A DNA stretch of 27,302 bases from a virus, in IMG/VR virus record IMGVR_UViG_3300035698_003188, positions 1 through 27,302 of that record; one strand, given 5' to 3'. A model generated the notes under the pieces. It was given only the letters and a program-made list of their open reading frames with translations, was not told where the DNA came from and searched no databases. Made by a program: the position numbers and the translations under genes. Numbering within the stretch: the stretch's first letter is position 1; each line of letters opens with the position of its first letter. This document shows positions 14,807 through 22,691 of the stretch, piece by piece.

Positions 14807-15604
14807 ATGGAAAAAAATGGAAAGCAAGGTAGTAATTTTCTTTTAATTGTAGTTCTAGGCTTATTCATTTGTCTTATGTACTATGGTTTTGATTTTGAAC
14901 CACAAGAGTGGCTTATTATAGGGTCACATAAATTTATATATATTCCAATGCAAGAATTACAATGTGATGATAACACTCCATATGAAAATGAAAATGAAAT
15001 ATGTAGAGAAATTAAAACCAAAAAGATAAATAAACTACTGGTTGTTATAAATGAAACATATGAAGAAAGAAGATTAAGAATTGTCAATAGAGATAGAAAA
15101 AGGACACCAGATGAAATACGTAAATGGAAAGAATGTTTTGGTCTTATTAAAGCAAAAGAAGAAGTTAATCCAAATATAGTTAATAATATGTTAGTTAATT
15201 TAAGGGATGTTGTTAAGGATTATAAAAACATTAAATTTAAAAAAGCAAATAGAAAATATAATATTAATAAGAACATGGTTAATAGTAATTTTAAGAAAGC
15301 ACTAAAAGAAATAGATAAAACAATGTCAATGACTATTACAGAAACAACTGAGGGTAACCATGAACCTGGTAAATTTTCACATGAGAATGGGTATAAGATA
15401 GATATTAGAACAAAAGATATGTCATATGATGAGATAGTCAACGTGATGACTGTTTTTAAAAAACATGGTTTTAGGGTTGCTTTTGAACATGAAAATAACG
15501 AAGAAAGTTTAGAAATAGCAAATAAAATCAAAAAAGAAGAAAAATATCTCGTTAGAAAATCATATAACGGTGAACACGTAGATATTAACCTAGCCAAAAA
15601 ATAG
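14807..15604 (+). CDS. Membrane-anchored zinc peptidase candidate (M15-like)
   Basis: A 265-aa protein starting at ATG 14807, seven bases after GGAG (14796-14799). Residues 11-27 are hydrophobic (FLLIVVLGLFICLMYYG), a membrane anchor or signal. The C-terminal 90 residues resemble M15-type peptidoglycan peptidases: a TTEGNHEPGKFSHENGYKID block giving HxxGxxxD (His192, Asp199), and a distal GEHVDIN with His257 as third zinc ligand. The middle region (45-150) is basic and unassigned. M15 enzymes cut peptide stems of peptidoglycan. The isolated sigma70-like promoter suggests a separate expression programme, perhaps lysis. The metal-site reading is from motif pattern only; the usual SxH spacing and the catalytic acid near the last His are not clear, so it may be a related non-catalytic domain. 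Confidence 0.5.
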   Translation: MEKNGKQGSNFLLIVVLGLFICLMYYGFDFEPQEWLIIGSHKFIYIPMQELQCDDNTPYENENEICREIKTKKINKLLVVINETYEERRLRIVNRDRKRTPDEIRKWKECFGLIKAKEEVNPNIVNNMLVNLRDVVKDYKNIKFKKANRKYNINKNMVNSNFKKALKEIDKTMSMTITETTEGNHEPGKFSHENGYKIDIRTKDMSYDEIVNVMTVFKKHGFRVAFEHENNEESLEIANKIKKEEKYLVRKSYNGEHVDINLAKK

Positions 15605-15632
15605 AAAGTATTCTTTATAATTCATTTTAAAT

Positions 15633-15640
15633 AATAAATA
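15633..15640 (+). promoter_or_regulatory. Late promoter box (AATAAATA)
   Basis: AATAAATA, 40 bases before the ATG of the 733-aa protein. GGAG lies between box and start. Confidence 0.45.
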
Positions 15641-15680
15641 AAATATATAGTATTTAAAACTTGATTGGAGTTTTTATAGA

Positions 15681-17882
15681 ATGGCAAAGAAAAATAAAAT
15701 AAACCCAGAAGTTTCAGAAGCGTTTGAAAATTTTAATGAAAACATGAGAGATACTTTAAACGCGTTTAATAAAAATTTGGGAATGAGTGAAAAAGAATTA
15801 AAAAAAATTACTGTAAAAGAATTACCTAATCTTATTGGACAACTTAGAGATATAAACGCAATAAAATTAGCTAATATGGATATATCCCATAATAGGGAAA
15901 TGAAATTAGAAGAAGAAAGACATCATAAAGAATTAGAAAATAGTGAAGAACGATTAAAAAAATTGAACGAAGAGGGTATTAAATCAGTTCAATTAAGTAA
16001 ATTATTAGACGAAGATAGAAAAAGAAACAAAATAGAAATTATACAATTTAATGACCAAATATCTAAATTAAATAAAAAGAAACATTCACAAGAAATAGCA
16101 GAAATAGAGCGTAAAAGAACTTTATTAGAAAATAATAATAAACAAAAGGCTTTAGATATTACAAAAGAATTTGATAAAAGAGAGAAACTAAGACCAGAAA
16201 GAAATGATGTTATGGCTGACATGATAATTCAACGGGAGATGTATAAAGAGCTTACAGATGAAATAACTAAAAGATATGCAACCGAGAAGAAATTAGAACA
16301 AAAAAAAGCTATAAATGACTTACGAACCGCCTCGTTAGCGAATAGACAAAGTAAACTTATGACTAAAAAAGATGATGATGATAACAAACCTGGTATTATG
16401 TCAAAAATAGGTGGTGGTTTACTTGAGGGATTGGGGAACGGTTTGTCTGACGTATTTGGTGGAAAACATGCTATAATAACAGATATGTTATCTTTTGGTA
16501 TTAAAAAATCATACGGTGCTATTACAAATAAAGATAATAAAAAAAATGATACTAAAGTAAGTAAATTAACTAAAAAGAATGATAATGTTGACGAATATAA
16601 TAATGAACAAGATGATAATACAAATACAGAGGAAGAACCTAAAGAAAAATCTAACAAAAGTAATAATACACCAAATTTCTTTGATAAAATAAAAGATATA
16701 TTTAACAGAAAAAAAGAAGAAAAAATTGTTGATGAAAAAAAACCAAAAATAGAAAAAGATGTTGAAAATGAAAGTAATGAAATAAAAATAGAAAAAGATG
16801 TTGAAAATGAAAGTAATGAAATAAGGGTAGAACAACCAACACTACAAACAACAATATCTAAAAAAGAAAAAAGATTTAACGATACTAATACTGCTTTTCA
16901 AAATATAATGAATAAAAAAAAGAGTAATCCATTATTAAAGAAAGAAAATAATTTAGAAAAAATAAAATTAAAAGAATTATCAAAATTAACAAAAAATAGT
17001 AAAAACCAATTAGATATATTAAATAAAACATCAAAAGACACAAAAAATATTAAATTTGGTATCGAAGATTTAATTAAAAAAACAAATAGTGGTAGTTCGG
17101 GTGGTTCAAGTGGTGGTGGAATACCAAGAGTATCACCAGGACTTGTAGGTGCTGTAGTGAAAGGAGCTGGTTTAGTTGCAGTAACAGCTTTTACTGTGTA
17201 TCAACTACATAAATTAGTTAAGACCCACCAAGAACATCAAAAAGTTGTCGAAGCAAATGATAAGCAAAAAGATTTTAGAAGAAAAAATGGAGAAAAAAGA
17301 GATAAAGAATTAGATGATTATGGTAAAACTTTGGGTGGAAATAAAAATGTTACTACTAAAGAAAAAATAGAATATGAAAAACAATTAAAAAAATATAATA
17401 CCTCTGTTGAAATAAATAAATTAAGTGAAGACCATTGGTATGTACCTGATAATGAAAAAGCTAAGAAAGCTGAGAATGAAAGTTTTATAAAATTAGTTGA
17501 AATGAGAGGTGAGTTTAACCGAAGAGATATTAGTACAGTTGAGCGTAAAAATATTACAAAAAAATTAGAAGATACAACAAAAATAGCTGTTAAAAATATA
17601 GATGTGTCAAAAAAAATAACAGAGGAACAAAAGAAAATTAATAACAATGATACTGTAAATAAGAAAATTAGTGATGATAAACAATTAATGAAAGCAAATG
17701 AACAACTTATTGCAACGAATAACGCTAATAACACACCACCACAAATGTTACAACGACCAGGCGATGGTGGTGGTAATAATACAGATGAAACACAAACAGT
17801 GTCTATATTAAATAAAATACTTAATGGAATTATGGATATAAATGAGAAAACAAAAGATGTTGATTCAACAATAACATCTTAA
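15681..17882 (+). CDS. Large coiled-coil structural protein with glycine hinge and hydrophobic segment
   Basis: A 733-aa protein. Residues 1-220 are highly charged coiled coil. Residues 230-270 are glycine-rich and hydrophobic. Residues 285-400 are Lys/Glu/Asn-rich low complexity that includes a perfect 13-residue tandem repeat. A Gly/Ser hinge at about 469-477 leads to a hydrophobic segment (VGAVVKGAGLVAVTAFTVYQ, about 487-506), then another charged helical region ending in an acidic tail. Long helices with internal hydrophobic segments are typical of tape-measure proteins or virion proteins that enter the membrane, but I see no specific homology to T4 gp29. It could be a tape measure, an ejected protein or a large head protein. 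The late box and gene context support a virion role. Confidence 0.7.
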   Translation: MAKKNKINPEVSEAFENFNENMRDTLNAFNKNLGMSEKELKKITVKELPNLIGQLRDINAIKLANMDISHNREMKLEEERHHKELENSEERLKKLNEEGIKSVQLSKLLDEDRKRNKIEIIQFNDQISKLNKKKHSQEIAEIERKRTLLENNNKQKALDITKEFDKREKLRPERNDVMADMIIQREMYKELTDEITKRYATEKKLEQKKAINDLRTASLANRQSKLMTKKDDDDNKPGIMSKIGGGLLEGLGNGLSDVFGGKHAIITDMLSFGIKKSYGAITNKDNKKNDTKVSKLTKKNDNVDEYNNEQDDNTNTEEEPKEKSNKSNNTPNFFDKIKDIFNRKKEEKIVDEKKPKIEKDVENESNEIKIEKDVENESNEIRVEQPTLQTTISKKEKRFNDTNTAFQNIMNKKKSNPLLKKENNLEKIKLKELSKLTKNSKNQLDILNKTSKDTKNIKFGIEDLIKKTNSGSSGGSSGGGIPRVSPGLVGAVVKGAGLVAVTAFTVYQLHKLVKTHQEHQKVVEANDKQKDFRRKNGEKRDKELDDYGKTLGGNKNVTTKEKIEYEKQLKKYNTSVEINKLSEDHWYVPDNEKAKKAENESFIKLVEMRGEFNRRDISTVERKNITKKLEDTTKIAVKNIDVSKKITEEQKKINNNDTVNKKISDDKQLMKANEQLIATNNANNTPPQMLQRPGDGGGNNTDETQTVSILNKILNGIMDINEKTKDVDSTITS
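16746..16823 (+). repeat. 39-bp perfect tandem duplication
   Basis: Two in-frame copies (16746-16784 and 16785-16823) encode KIEKDVENESNEI twice within the low-complexity part of the 733-aa protein. Identity at the DNA level points to a recent slippage duplication. Confidence 0.92.
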
Positions 17883-17895
17883 TAGGGGGATTATT

Positions 17896-18246
17896 ATGAC
17901 AATACTATTTTCAGTGGAATTTATTATTATGGCACTTTTTATAAATGTTATTATTTTCATTATCTTTAATGGTATAAAAAATATTATAACTAAAGGTAAG
18001 GGAGATAATGTAGATAAAGGGTGGCCCGAAGTTATTATTAGAAACATAATGATGATTGCTGTATTTATTATAGCATTTTTATTAACATGGTTCCTTGTAA
18101 CAACAGGTCAAATAATATTAATATTAAATTCTATTTTTTTAACATCTGCCTGGTGTGCTACATTATCTACAATAACATATAATGTGGGTATTAAAGATAT
18201 TATGGGTTGGTTCACAGAAATTATAAGGAAAAAATTAGAAAAATAA
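17896..18246 (+). CDS. Small three-helix membrane protein (holin candidate)
   Basis: A 116-aa protein with three hydrophobic segments at about residues 4-26, 48-70 and 73-96, joined by short charged loops, and a basic C-terminus (EIIRKKLEK). An AGGGGG ribosome binding site lies seven bases before the ATG, and the gene follows the 733-aa protein by 13 bases. Size, three membrane helices and charged tail fit a class I holin, but holins are too diverse to call from topology, and T4 holin itself has one segment. It could also be a membrane partner of the upstream protein. Confidence 0.7.
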   Translation: MTILFSVEFIIMALFINVIIFIIFNGIKNIITKGKGDNVDKGWPEVIIRNIMMIAVFIIAFLLTWFLVTTGQIILILNSIFLTSAWCATLSTITYNVGIKDIMGWFTEIIRKKLEK

Positions 18247-18252
18247 TAAATA
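18245..18252 (+). promoter_or_regulatory. Late promoter box (AATAAATA)
   Basis: AATAAATA, 31 bases before the ATG at 18284, overlapping the stop of the membrane protein gene. TAGGAG follows as ribosome binding site. Confidence 0.45.
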
Positions 18253-18283
18253 TATTCATATATTTTTAAATAGGAGTGAGATT

Positions 18284-18889
18284 ATGGACAAACGTAAATT
18301 GATAAAAGAAAATTTAAACAACAGAGATTTATTTATTGTTAACATTCAACCAGCAATGGAGAATAGAATATACTTTGATTTAGAAGATTATTCTAAGTGG
18401 ATAAAAGCTAATAGTGAAGATTTCAAAAGAGTATTTTATTTCTATAATGGTGAGAGTAATGAGGATAATTCTGAAACTATAAGTGAACTAAGAAAATGGG
18501 TTCCAGAAAAACTAGGTTTAAATAGAAAATATTATGTTCAAAATATAACAGAATTAAAGAAATATTTTGATGGTATTTTAGAAAGCGATTATCTTGATGA
18601 AGATATTATTACCCTGGGTAAATATATGCTTCATAAAAATTATGATAAGATAACAAACACAATGTCTCCAGATGAAATTGATTCTATGGAAATTAGTGAA
18701 GAATTTAAAGAAGATTTAAAAAATAAAAAATTTAAGTTCAAAATTCCATATCAATTTATAGAATCATTTAAAACAATGAATAATCCATATGTCTGTGGTG
18801 GGTTAGACCATTCAACATTACGTATGTTTAGAATACTTCTAGGTATAACTAATACAGATTATACACAATCACATAAGTGGGTTTTCTAA
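18284..18889 (+). CDS. Hypothetical protein
   Basis: A 201-aa soluble protein. The opening LFIVNIQPAMENRIYFDL, a following FYFYNG, and a C-terminal YVCGGLDHSTLRMFRILL resemble a widespread, uncharacterised family of phage proteins as I recall it (xVDVQP at the start, YNG, and a CGGG block near the end). I cannot name it or assign a reaction. It has its own late box and TAGGAG. Three bases separate its stop from the next start. Confidence 0.7.
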   Translation: MDKRKLIKENLNNRDLFIVNIQPAMENRIYFDLEDYSKWIKANSEDFKRVFYFYNGESNEDNSETISELRKWVPEKLGLNRKYYVQNITELKKYFDGILESDYLDEDIITLGKYMLHKNYDKITNTMSPDEIDSMEISEEFKEDLKNKKFKFKIPYQFIESFKTMNNPYVCGGLDHSTLRMFRILLGITNTDYTQSHKWVF

Positions 18890-18891
18890 TT

Positions 18892-19257
18892 ATGATAAAA
18901 AACTTTAAATTATTCTTATTAGAAGATATCAAATTAAATGATATTACAGATAAAATTGCAAATAAACAAAATGGAATAGACCAAAAGGAAAAAGAATCTG
19001 ATAAATTAGAAAAAGATTTAAAGAATATTATAGATACAGGGATAAACACACCCTCTGATGAAAATAGAACAGATAGAATTGAACAACAATTAGATAGTCT
19101 ATCTGATAAGATATCTAAAGACACCGAAGAAATGAATAGTATATATAATACATATACAAAGAGTGCAACCAGTAATGCACCAATTCTAGGAAAAACAATA
19201 GGAAACATGGATAATCTTGAATCACAAGATGATGATAAAAAGGGTTATGTTAGATAG
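18892..19257 (+). CDS. Putative internal head protein with capsid-targeting leader
   Basis: A 121-aa protein starting at ATG 18892. A GTG at 18877 would overlap the previous gene and bury the leader, so it is rejected. The N-terminus MIKNFKLFLLE resembles the T4 capsid-targeting sequence MKTYQEFIAE and ends in LLE, an LxE site of the gp21 prohead protease type. The remainder is charged, helical and coiled coil, then Ser/Thr/Asn-rich, without a recognised domain. No clear ribosome binding site is present, so translation may be coupled to the preceding gene. The leader parallels that of the gene at 2087. Confidence 0.55.
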   Translation: MIKNFKLFLLEDIKLNDITDKIANKQNGIDQKEKESDKLEKDLKNIIDTGINTPSDENRTDRIEQQLDSLSDKISKDTEEMNSIYNTYTKSATSNAPILGKTIGNMDNLESQDDDKKGYVR

Positions 19258-19311
19258 TTTTTCGAATTATTATATTATATTATAATCATATAAATATTTT
19301 TATTTTTAGAA

Positions 19312-19337
19312 ATAAATTAATATTTTTGTTAATTTAT
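19312..19337. repeat. Inverted repeat overlapping the endonuclease 2 promoter
   Basis: Nine-base arms ATAAATTAA (19312-19320) and TTAATTTAT (19329-19337) with an eight-base loop. It covers the position of the -35 and ends at the TG of the extended -10. It could be a weak terminator for the upstream gene or an operator. Confidence 0.6.
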
Positions 19338-19345
19338 GATATAAT
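19336..19345 (+). promoter_or_regulatory. Extended -10 promoter for homing endonuclease 2
   Basis: TGA followed by TATAAT (19340-19345), identical over the TATGATATAAT block to that of endonuclease 1. The -35 position (TTAATA) is poor. Confidence 0.55.
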
Positions 19346-19383
19346 AGATTTAGGTTGATATAAATAATTGTTTGGGTTGAAAA

Positions 19384-21186
19384 ATGACAAAAAATAAACC
19401 AGACCAAAATATCATTAAAAAGCTAAATAATATTAGTACTAATAAAATAATACAATGGAAGGAAAAATTTACCAGTTATGAATTAAACAATATTAATTTA
19501 ATAGTTGCACATTTAAACATTTTTGATTATAGTGATTTTCTTGAAATAAGATATTGTTATAAAAATAATATAAATGATTTTATTTATTGTCCTGTTTGTG
19601 GTAATATTTGTTATTATAATAAAAGTAAAAGAAAATATAATATATTTTGCTCTATTGAATGTAGAAAAAGCAAACAAGGAAAGAATATAATTAAAGAAAA
19701 AATAAGTAACACAATATTAGAAAAATATGGTGTCAAAAATGCGTCTCAGGTCGAGTTATTTAAAGAAAAAAGAACTAATACAATATTAGAAAAATATGGT
19801 GTTGAAAATGCGTTTCAATCAGGTGAGATTAAAGAAAAAATAAGTAACACAATATTAAAAAAATATGGTGTTGAAAATATTTCACAATCAGAAAAAATAA
19901 AAAATAAAAAATATACTACAAGTTATAAAAATTATGGTAAAAAATGTTATTTAGAAACGCACGAATGTATAAAAAATAGAGCAATTTTCTACTTAGATAA
20001 ATATAATGTAATGTATTATACACAAACGGTGGAATGTCAACAGAAAATTAAAGAAACTTGTAATAAAAAATATGGAACATCATCTTATACACAAACAGAC
20101 GAGTGCAAAAAGAAACAAGAAAAAACAAGAAAAATAAATTATTGGCCAAGTTTTTTAACACTTCTTAAAGAACAACACATAGAACCTTGTTTTACTATTA
20201 ACGACTACTTAGAATATGATTATGATAAACAAAATAAAATATATAAATGTTTACTATGTAATAAAAAATTTAATAATGCTCATTTGAAAGTACAATCAAT
20301 TCATTGTCCTTATCATATATATAGGTCTCTTGGTGAACGTGAAATTGAGAGTTTCTTATTACAAGAAAAATCTTCATTAAAAATAGAAACAAATAAAAAA
20401 TTTCATTATAATGGTAAATGTTTTGAGTGTGATATATATTTACCAGATTATAATTTAGGGATTGAATATCATGGATTATACTGGCATTCAGATATACATA
20501 AAAATAAAGAATATCATAAAGATAAATATATTTTTTTTAAAAATCAAAATATACGGGTTATTCAAGTATTTGAGAATGAATGGGTATATAAACAAAATTT
20601 AGTTAAATCAATAATAAAACTTAATATAAATTTAATAAAAGAAAAATATTACGCCCGTAATTGTGTTATTAAAGAGTTAAGCAATACCGAGTATAAACAA
20701 TTTTGTGAAATAAATCATTTACAAGGATATGGTATAGCTAAAATTCGTTTGGGTTTATATAATAAAAATGGTGACCTGGTTCAACTTATGAGTTTCAGTA
20801 AATCAAGATTTAATAAAAATTATGACTGGGAAAATATTAGAACATGTTCTAAAAAGAATATTATTGTTGTTGGTGGGTTTTCTAAATTATTAAAATATTT
20901 TAAAAATAATTATAATGGTTCTATTATTTCTTATGTTGATGTTCGATATTTTTCTGGTAATGGTTATTTAAATAATGGTTTTAAACAAATAAATCATTCA
21001 ACGCCAAATTATTTTTATTTTAAAAAAAATAGTATTATATTAGAATCCCGTAATAAATATCAAAAACATAAATTAAAAGATATATTACAATCGTTTGATG
21101 AAAATTTAACAGAGTATGAAAATATGCTTATTAATAATTATATTAGAATATTTGATGGTGGTAATTTAGTTTTAACATATAATTAA
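19384..21186 (+). CDS. Free-standing homing endonuclease 2 (Vsr-like nuclease with six YGV repeats)
   Basis: A 600-aa paralogue of the endonuclease at 6290-8299. N-terminal zinc finger (CPVC at 69-72, FCSIEC near 89-93); six repeats at about 109-245 (YGVKNASQ, YGVENAFQ, YGVENISQ, YGKKCYLE, YNVMYYTQ, YGTSSYTQ), against nine in the other copy; a Cys/His cluster (CLLC, then CPYH); a nuclease domain with Asp350 (CDIYLPDY), Glu361, His363 and His368 (GIEYHGLYWHSD); and the same C-terminal domain ending in GNLVLTYN. The start ATG has only a weak ribosome binding site. Its stop overlaps the stop of the convergent gp14-like gene by four bases. Likely a mobile gene cutting a nearby target. Confidence 0.85.
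   Translation: MTKNKPDQNIIKKLNNISTNKIIQWKEKFTSYELNNINLIVAHLNIFDYSDFLEIRYCYKNNINDFIYCPVCGNICYYNKSKRKYNIFCSIECRKSKQGKNIIKEKISNTILEKYGVKNASQVELFKEKRTNTILEKYGVENAFQSGEIKEKISNTILKKYGVENISQSEKIKNKKYTTSYKNYGKKCYLETHECIKNRAIFYLDKYNVMYYTQTVECQQKIKETCNKKYGTSSYTQTDECKKKQEKTRKINYWPSFLTLLKEQHIEPCFTINDYLEYDYDKQNKIYKCLLCNKKFNNAHLKVQSIHCPYHIYRSLGEREIESFLLQEKSSLKIETNKKFHYNGKCFECDIYLPDYNLGIEYHGLYWHSDIHKNKEYHKDKYIFFKNQNIRVIQVFENEWVYKQNLVKSIIKLNINLIKEKYYARNCVIKELSNTEYKQFCEINHLQGYGIAKIRLGLYNKNGDLVQLMSFSKSRFNKNYDWENIRTCSKKNIIVVGGFSKLLKYFKNNYNGSIISYVDVRYFSGNGYLNNGFKQINHSTPNYFYFKKNSIILESRNKYQKHKLKDILQSFDENLTEYENMLINNYIRIFDGGNLVLTYN
19690..19857 (+). repeat. 30-bp direct repeat inside endonuclease 2 modules
   Basis: Two identical 30-base copies at 19690-19719 and 19828-19857, 138 bases apart, encode the same helix in the first and third YGV modules; a diverged copy lies between. 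This indicates recent module duplication or conversion. Confidence 0.8.
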
Positions 21187-21905
21187 TCAAATTTATCGTT
21201 AAACGGGTCGTTTGGGTCATATCTTGTGACTTCTTCTGATTTTTCCTGAATAACATCATTATCACCAACTTCTTTTCTAATTACATCTGTGTCGATATCT
21301 ATATTTAATCTATCAACATCAGCGTCACCAGTATTAAGAGTCTCATGTGAATATTCCCATAAAGTACAATTAAGAGCAAAAACCATTAATTCACCAAAAG
21401 CAAAATATGAAGCCGATTCATTACAATATTTTATTTCAAATATTTGTGGTTTACCGTTCTTTGCTCTGGCTAAATCAAATAGTATAAGGTCACCTTCCAT
21501 TGGTTTTTGCATATCGTAACCACATCTTTTCATAAGATTACGCCAGGTTTCTATTTCTATGTTTAATGTTATTTCGTCTTCCATACTAAAGCCAAAGTTT
21601 GAAAACATATTATGGACACCATCGTATCCCTCATAATTTTCAAGGGTAGCTTTCATTGGAACACTACCCTCAAATGAAATATTAACATCTTCACCGTATA
21701 TTTGGTTTATACTATCATTACTACGCTCATTTAAATCCTCACCAAAACCTTCATCTGAATTGAAAGGATTTAATTTATCTGTTGCAATTTTTTTTGGAAT
21801 ATATTTAATTGGAACCCCAAAAAGTTCAATGATTTCAGCAACTATCGAACGATACGTTTTTTGTGTGTCTTTATGTTTATAAAGATTTAAGTCAATTAAT
21901 ACCAT
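21183..21905 (-). CDS. Neck protein, gp14-like
   Basis: A 240-aa protein matching T4-family gp14 neck proteins (T4 gp14, 256 aa). Blocks in order: the YIPKKIATDK segment (T4 YYIPREFVEKN), FGED in EGFGEDLNERSN (T4 LFGEDLQSKF), ENYEGYDG, FSNFGFSMEDEITLNI (the SKFGxxxxDExTLxI block), MEGDLILFD (xEGDLIYFP), QIFEIKY and a WEYSHETLNTG ending typical of the family. The C-terminal 40 residues are acidic. gp14 forms a ring with gp13 at the head-tail junction. AGGAT precedes the ATG. It lies 12 kb from the gp13-like gene and in the opposite orientation to gp15, 16 and 17. Confidence 0.8.
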   Translation of the reverse strand: MVLIDLNLYKHKDTQKTYRSIVAEIIELFGVPIKYIPKKIATDKLNPFNSDEGFGEDLNERSNDSINQIYGEDVNISFEGSVPMKATLENYEGYDGVHNMFSNFGFSMEDEITLNIEIETWRNLMKRCGYDMQKPMEGDLILFDLARAKNGKPQIFEIKYCNESASYFAFGELMVFALNCTLWEYSHETLNTGDADVDRLNIDIDTDVIRKEVGDNDVIQEKSEEVTRYDPNDPFNDKFD

Positions 21906-21914
21906 TATTTTATC

Positions 21915-22637
21915 CTAGTTTTCTATTAAACCATGTGTTCTTAATATTTCTAACACGTCATTTAATTTTGTTTTTAAACTATTAATTATAGCTTCTTCAT
22001 TGGAATCATATACACCACTTGCCGTTCCTGTAACATCACTAATAGCGTTTTGCTGTGCCCCAACTACTTTTACACCATTTACTCTATATTCAGAACCTTC
22101 TTGGAGGTCAATATTCTTAACCATAAACTGTCCACTAATAGCAAGCCATCTAGTATCACCAACATCAAAAGTTGTTATTACATGTTTGTTATCAGCGGTG
22201 TAAACAGAACCAAGTGTCAAATAACGATAAACAGTGTCTGTTTCTAAAACATATATTAAATTGAGGTCTTCTGAATTTTCTATTAACTTTACATTAGCAA
22301 CAGTTGTTATTACTTTTATGTTATCTAATTTTAGAAAATGTTTTCTTGTCATGTTTTTATATGTGTTAGTAGATGAATCATATATTACAACATAATCAGC
22401 ATCGTCGTTTACTGTTTCTGTTTCTAATAACGTATAAAACTCGTCATCGTCTGCTGGTGTGAAATAACCTAAATCATTCCAAGCGGTTACACCATCACCA
22501 ATTTTCATTTTTTTTGTGTCGTGTAAAACATCTACTACATCATCTATCTCAACACCAATTTCTCCTTTTGACAAGGTTGGGTTTGTAGCAGTCCATGTAG
22601 CCGAATTATCGTTTCTAATTTTAATTTTTGTTGCCAT
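21915..22637 (-). CDS. Tail fibre or tip protein with Mtd-type N-terminal domain
   Basis: A 240-aa protein. Residues 1-60 carry the phage fibre module KIKIRNDNSATWTATNPTLS, KGEIGVEIDD, then KMKIGDGVTAWNDLGYF, as in the N-terminal domain of major-tropism-determinant-like and other fibre proteins. The middle is beta-rich. The C-terminus (SLKTKLNDVLEILRTHGLI) is a short trimerising helix common in phage tip proteins. AGAAGGAG precedes the ATG and a late box lies 27 bases upstream. It ends nine bases before gp14. Likely a virion-surface adhesin or baseplate accessory; receptor unknown. Confidence 0.75.
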   Translation of the reverse strand: MATKIKIRNDNSATWTATNPTLSKGEIGVEIDDVVDVLHDTKKMKIGDGVTAWNDLGYFTPADDDEFYTLLETETVNDDADYVVIYDSSTNTYKNMTRKHFLKLDNIKVITTVANVKLIENSEDLNLIYVLETDTVYRYLTLGSVYTADNKHVITTFDVGDTRWLAISGQFMVKNIDLQEGSEYRVNGVKVVGAQQNAISDVTGTASGVYDSNEEAIINSLKTKLNDVLEILRTHGLIEN

Positions 22638-22664
22638 TTATTTCTCCTTCTAATTAAGTAATAA

Positions 22665-22672
22665 TATTTATC
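22665..22672 (-). promoter_or_regulatory. Late promoter box (GATAAATA) for the tip-gp14 pair
   Basis: GATAAATA on the minus strand, 27 bases before the ATG at 22637. Confidence 0.45.
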
Positions 22673-22691
22673 ATTTAAAAATAAATTTATT

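Noticed and set aside
15989-16835. Antisense frames opposite the 733-aa gene
   Set aside because: They mirror the Lys/Glu-rich codons of the real gene as Phe/Leu/Ser-rich frames, without ribosome binding sites.
8300-19383. Inversion of the region between the two endonuclease genes by recombination between them
   Set aside because: The two genes are in direct orientation; recombination would delete the region, not invert it.
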